A DNA stretch of 64,000 nt, taken from an uncultured Formosa sp. GTDB taxonomy: Bacteria; Bacteroidota; Bacteroidia; Flavobacteriales; Flavobacteriaceae. The position numbers were made by a program, and so were the translations under genes. Within the stretch, counting starts at the first letter, position 1, and every line of letters starts with the position of its first letter. The stretch is taken from positions 1-64,000 of the forward strand of contig CABXZJ010000002.1 of the NCBI GenBank assembly GCA_902516685.1, given 5' to 3'. Below, in pieces: positions 60,403 to 64,000 of the stretch. Under the pieces are notes generated by a model, which saw only the letters and a list, made by a program, of their open reading frames with translations, did no database searches and was not told the origin of the DNA.

Positions 60403-61158
60403 AGTTTATCTCCCTTACCGTTTATTTTAATTACAAGTTCTTCCATATAACAATTTTCCCAATCATTAGGACAGGACAATTTTGTTTTTCCCCCTTTATT
60501 ATATATTTATTATTATTAGATGAAGTAATTACCCTACCATAATCATTCAAAGAATCACCATATGTTTTAAACCAAAGTTCATTTCCCATTAAATCCAATT
60601 TAGTTAAATAAACATCATTATTCCCTACACCATAAGAACCTGTTTGTCCGAGTACTAAGTATCCATCTTCTACTTCTAAAATATCCTCAACATAATCCCA
60701 AGAATTCCCTCCAATTGTAGTTTTCCATTGGATATTATCATTTAAATACTTTAAAACAATGATGTCACAATCTGTTCCATCTGAACCATAACAGTTTGTA
60801 TCATAATATTTAATATAACCCCCATCAGAAGTTTTCAATTCTTGATAAACTTGTTTCCAATAATCAAAAGGTGGTGGTGGTAACTCTTTAAAACTGATGT
60901 AATAAAAACCAAGTGTTAATGAAATAATTCCTAACAAAATAAATATGTAGGTTTTCTTAAATTTTGATTTATTTTCTGATGAACTAAAATCTTCATTAAG
61001 AATTTCACTAATTTTGTTTAAGGAATAAATCGAGGGAGTTACTTCTTCATTTTCAATTCTTTGGATTGTCCTTAGTTAATACCTGATTTTTCAGAAAGGT
61101 CTAGTTGAGTTAATCCATTTTTTGTCCTCGATTTTTTTATTCTTTTACTTAAATTCAT
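60399..61158 (-). pseudogene. Frameshifted HTH membrane regulator
   Basis: Minus strand: an XRE-type HTH start (MNLSKRIKKSRTKNGLTQLD then LSEKSGIN) runs into TAA at 61072-61074. Inserting one T after it restores the helix-turn-helix (LRTIQRIENEEVTPSIYSL NKISEIL), followed by a membrane helix (YIFILLGIISLTLGFYYI) and a beta-propeller-like domain (GGYIKYYDTNCYGSDGTDCD, LVLGQTGSYGVGNNDVYLTK). A second lesion in a run of five G near 60496 shifts the end; with one more G it ends KLSCPNDWENCYMEELVI to a stop at 60399. It was probably a membrane-bound regulator that senses something outside; now disabled, unless sequencing errors are to blame. Confidence 0.75.
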
Positions 61159-61493
61159 AAAAAAGAAATTAAATTTACTTAACAACAAAATAACTGAAAT
61201 TTTAATTTAATCATTAAATAATCAATACGTCATTTAAACGTCAATCAAGATTAATGTCATGAAATTATGAAAATGATTAAGGGGTAAGATTAACCACTCC
61301 GAAAGAATAAACCATCACAGTAGAGTAAGGTTATGTGTTTGAAGGGGATTGATAATCATCAAAAATTTAAGACCTTATTATTTTCAAATTAGCATTGAAT
61401 TGTCTTAAAAAATTACAAATTATTATTTTTTACGTATATTTATTCTTTATTTATTAATAAAACTAAACACAAGCAAACCAAAATATATAACTA
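61159..61493. other. Non-coding region with a copy of the glmS 3' end
   Basis: No gene seen. TCACAGTAGAGTAAGGTTA at 61315-61333 matches the glmS end region 60042-60060 at 16 of 19 bases, keeping the TVE-stop reading. The right part is very AT-rich and serves as the leader of the TonB receptor gene. Confidence 0.45.
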
Positions 61494-64000
61494 ATGAAAA
61501 CAATTTTAAGAATTTTTACATTACTATTTGGAGCCGTTTCTTTTGCACAAACCACTGTAACAGGAACCGTTAATGATGATAGTGGTATGCCACTTCCAGG
61601 GGCAAATATCATTGTCGTCGGAACATCATCTGGAGCTATTTCAGACTTTGATGGTAAATTTACATTAAGTGTAAGTCAAGCTCCGCCATTCACAGTACAA
61701 GCAAGTAGTGTTGGATTTACTTCGGCAACTGAAGAAGTTTCTGCAAATAATCAAAACATTACATTTACGTTAGTAGAAGGCAGCCTCTTGGACGAAGTTG
61801 TTGTATCTGCCTCAAGAGTTCCACAAAGAATTTTTGAATCGCCTGTTACTGTTGAGAAATATAGTATAAGACAAATCCAACGAACTCCTTCATCGGATTA
61901 CTTTGAAGGCTTACAGAATGTCAAAGGCGTACAAATGAACCAAACAGGTTTAGTATTTAGTCAAGTTAATACCAGAGGATTTGGAACTGCCTATAACGAA
62001 GGTTTTGTAACTCTTGTTGATGGAATGAATACACAAGCTCCTGTTTTTGGATTTGCTGTTGGAAACCTAATTGGTATTAACGAATTAGATGTCCAAAGTG
62101 TAGAACTACTTCCTGGTTCAGCATCTGCACTTTATGGTATGGATGCATATAAAGGGATTATGTCAATAAACAGTAAAAGTGCTTTCGATCACGAAGGAAT
62201 TACTGCTTATTACAGAACTGGAGCAACTCAACAAATGGACGGAAGTCAGGGTGAGTTTAATGACTTTGGAATTCGTTTAGCCACTAAGCTTGGTGATAAA
62301 TGGGCTGTTAAAGCAACCATTTCTGCTAAAGAAGGTACCGAGTGGGCTGCAACAGACACTCGCCACAAAAGAGAATGCTCTAATTGCGGTGAAGGAAGTA
62401 TTGTTGAGGGATATGACCCTGATGCTCCAGACTATGATGCAGTTAACGAGTATGGTCAACAGCGTTTTTCATCAACTCAAATATGGGACGCTTTAATTGA
62501 CTACGCTAGCTCGCTTAACCCTGCATATGAGGCTCAATTAACTCCCTTGTCCGGATTATCTCCAAACTATTTCGATGAAATTGTTTCGACAGGTTACACA
62601 GAACTAGAACTGTTTGGAAATGAAGCTAAAAACGTAAAAGGTAACACTAGTATATACTACAGACCAAACGAAAATAGCGAATTTGAATTTAGTTCATTAG
62701 TTGGTACTGGTGAAGCACCTCTTCCAGCTGGAAATGCTAGATATAACATAAAAGATTTTGTTGTACAAATGCACAAATTAGAATATAACTCTGGTGGATT
62801 TAATGCTAGAGCTTACTTCACTAAAGAAGATGCTGGGGACACAACTCAAAGTGCAGCTTTAGGAACTTCTGTCGCAAATCAACAGGCAGGTGGAATTCAA
62901 GGTGGTTGGGGTCAAACATATCTTTTAAATTATCTAGGCGTATTATCTCAAGGCGATCTTGTTGGTCTATTGGGACAAATTGGAACACAAATTGGAACTG
63001 CAGCTGCATTAGGTCAAGATACTAACGCGTTGACCCTGAATGAACTTTTTGGAGGAGATACTACATTTGCTCACGTTATTGCTCGTGGAGCAGCCAATGC
63101 AAATATGATTCCTGCTGGAACACCAGAGTTCGATCAAGCTATCGCTAACGCTACAACTGGAGCACTTCTAACTACTAATACAGGATTTTTAGGGGCGCGT
63201 ATTCAAGATGTTTCTGAAGTATATACTTTTGAGGCTAATTACGATTTTGAAGACAAATGGGATTTTGCAAACTTAATCGTTGGTGGACTCTACAGGGGAT
63301 TCAATTTAGATACCGAAGGAACTCTTTACACAGACTATTTTGATCCTATTACATGGAACGAATACGGCGTCTATGCGCAAATGCAAAAAGATTTAATGAA
63401 TGACGATTTATCTCTCACTGCATCCATGCGTTATGACAAACAAAGCGTAATGGAGGATGCTAACGTAACTCCAAGACTTGGATTACTTTACAAGCTGTCT
63501 GATAACTCAAATATTAGAGTTTCTGCACAAGTAGGGTATAGAAACCCAACAAATCAAGATAAATTTATCGGATTATTTAACTTTGAAGAAACTTTGCTAG
63601 GAACAACGCGTGACAACATAGATAGATTTGGTAGTGACCCTTTAAGAGCTCAATTGCTTGCAAATGGTGGAATTGCTCAATTCACGGGAGCAGATGTTTT
63701 TGCAAATGCCTTAAATAAAAGTATTTGGGATAATCAAGGTGAAGCTACAGCGGAAAATGTTGATTATGTAGAGGCTGAAAAAGTAGTCTCTTACGACATT
63801 GGATACAGGTACAATTCAAAAGACTTCACATTGGACTTCAACGCTTACTACAGTCAATACGAAAATTACATAGGCACCAATAGTGTATATGTGCCGTTTC
63901 TGACTGATTTAGAAACTGGAAGTAGTTTGACTCCGCAAGAGGCTATGGCTGATGGAAATTACCATCAATTTGGTCTTGACGCTAATTTAAGTGTCCCATT
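61494..64000 (+). CDS. TonB-dependent receptor, N-terminal 835 residues (partial)
   Basis: An outer membrane receptor running off the window end. It has a signal peptide (MKTILRIFTLLFGAVSFAQ) and a carboxypeptidase-like regulatory domain (residues ~20-105, GTVNDDSGMPLPGANIIVVG), then the link LLDEVVVSASRVPQRIFESP. The plug follows (LQNVKGVQMNQTGLVFSQVN, TRGFGTAYNEGFVTLVDGM, LLPGSASALYGMDAYKGIM), then a long barrel. A Cys pair lies in KRECSNCGEG. No SusD-like partner is visible in the window. The substrate is unknown. Confidence 0.93.
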   Translation, partial: MKTILRIFTLLFGAVSFAQTTVTGTVNDDSGMPLPGANIIVVGTSSGAISDFDGKFTLSVSQAPPFTVQASSVGFTSATEEVSANNQNITFTLVEGSLLDEVVVSASRVPQRIFESPVTVEKYSIRQIQRTPSSDYFEGLQNVKGVQMNQTGLVFSQVNTRGFGTAYNEGFVTLVDGMNTQAPVFGFAVGNLIGINELDVQSVELLPGSASALYGMDAYKGIMSINSKSAFDHEGITAYYRTGATQQMDGSQGEFNDFGIRLATKLGDKWAVKATISAKEGTEWAATDTRHKRECSNCGEGSIVEGYDPDAPDYDAVNEYGQQRFSSTQIWDALIDYASSLNPAYEAQLTPLSGLSPNYFDEIVSTGYTELELFGNEAKNVKGNTSIYYRPNENSEFEFSSLVGTGEAPLPAGNARYNIKDFVVQMHKLEYNSGGFNARAYFTKEDAGDTTQSAALGTSVANQQAGGIQGGWGQTYLLNYLGVLSQGDLVGLLGQIGTQIGTAAALGQDTNALTLNELFGGDTTFAHVIARGAANANMIPAGTPEFDQAIANATTGALLTTNTGFLGARIQDVSEVYTFEANYDFEDKWDFANLIVGGLYRGFNLDTEGTLYTDYFDPITWNEYGVYAQMQKDLMNDDLSLTASMRYDKQSVMEDANVTPRLGLLYKLSDNSNIRVSAQVGYRNPTNQDKFIGLFNFEETLLGTTRDNIDRFGSDPLRAQLLANGGIAQFTGADVFANALNKSIWDNQGEATAENVDYVEAEKVVSYDIGYRYNSKDFTLDFNAYYSQYENYIGTNSVYVPFLTDLETGSSLTPQEAMADGNYHQFGLDANLSVP

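Noticed and set aside
60399..61333. A Tn7-family insertion at glmS
   Set aside because: No TnsA-E-like genes or Tn7 ends are seen; only a recombinase-like fragment and a decayed regulator are present.

Overview
The window is chromosomal DNA from a member of the Flavobacteriaceae (Bacteroidota), probably marine. The DNA is AT-rich. Upstream regions carry the Bacteroidota -7 element TAnnTTTG. Lipoproteins follow the MKKLLLL...C pattern, two proteins carry type IX secretion (T9SS) sorting domains, and TonB receptors have carboxypeptidase-like N-domains. A DUF4270 lipoprotein, a DUF3109 protein and a FeoB-associated Cys-rich peptide also fit this group.

Layout. (1) 1-4.8 kb: the end of a TolC / membrane fusion protein / RND efflux operon. 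(2) 4.9-25 kb: mostly core genes: aspS, tadA, dgt, a phosphate porin plus PiT permease pair, class I ribonucleotide reductase nrdB-nrdA (the ATP-cone sits on NrdB, not NrdA), MarC, dCMP deaminase, HupE-like, DsbD, HxlR regulator, tRNA-Pro, ACR3/ArsC arsenic resistance, and a serine hydrolase. (3) 25-41 kb: an accessory region of small secreted proteins, lipoproteins, small membrane proteins and broken genes, containing tRNA-Ala and ending at tRNA-Asn. It holds one intact tyrosine recombinase gene, four detached copies of that gene's last ~40-70 bp, a 93-bp direct repeat that includes the 3' part of tRNA-Asn (att-like), repeated leader sequences in both orientations, and unrelated genes that share nearly identical signal-peptide DNA. 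(4) 41-60 kb: core genes again: rseP, SCO protein, feoAB, ZIP transporter, DtxR/MntR-type regulator facing a TonB receptor, DjlA-like, bacilliredoxin, radA, panD/panC, a lone glycogen-synthase N-domain, DUF4270 and glmS. (5) 60-61.3 kb: a small insertion downstream of glmS with a recombinase-like small gene and a twice-frameshifted HTH membrane regulator. (6) 61.5 kb to the end: the start of a second TonB-dependent receptor.

The most unusual part is the 28-41 kb region. Genes there end at, or abut, sequences derived from the end of an integrase gene, starting near its nucleophilic tyrosine codon. Several start with a shared leader/signal-peptide DNA module. This looks like cassette-style gene gain and loss around tRNA-Ala/tRNA-Asn. 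It could be an integron-like arrangement driven by a non-IntI tyrosine recombinase, or just the scars of repeated integrative-element insertion. The repeats are visible in the sequence; the mechanism is inference.

Functionally, 42.5-49.6 kb forms a metal block (SCO, FeoA/FeoB, Cys-rich partner, ZIP, MntR-like, TonB receptor) with a 16-bp palindrome between the divergent regulator and receptor genes. panD and panC are adjacent. The phosphate porin and PiT permease form a two-gene uptake unit.
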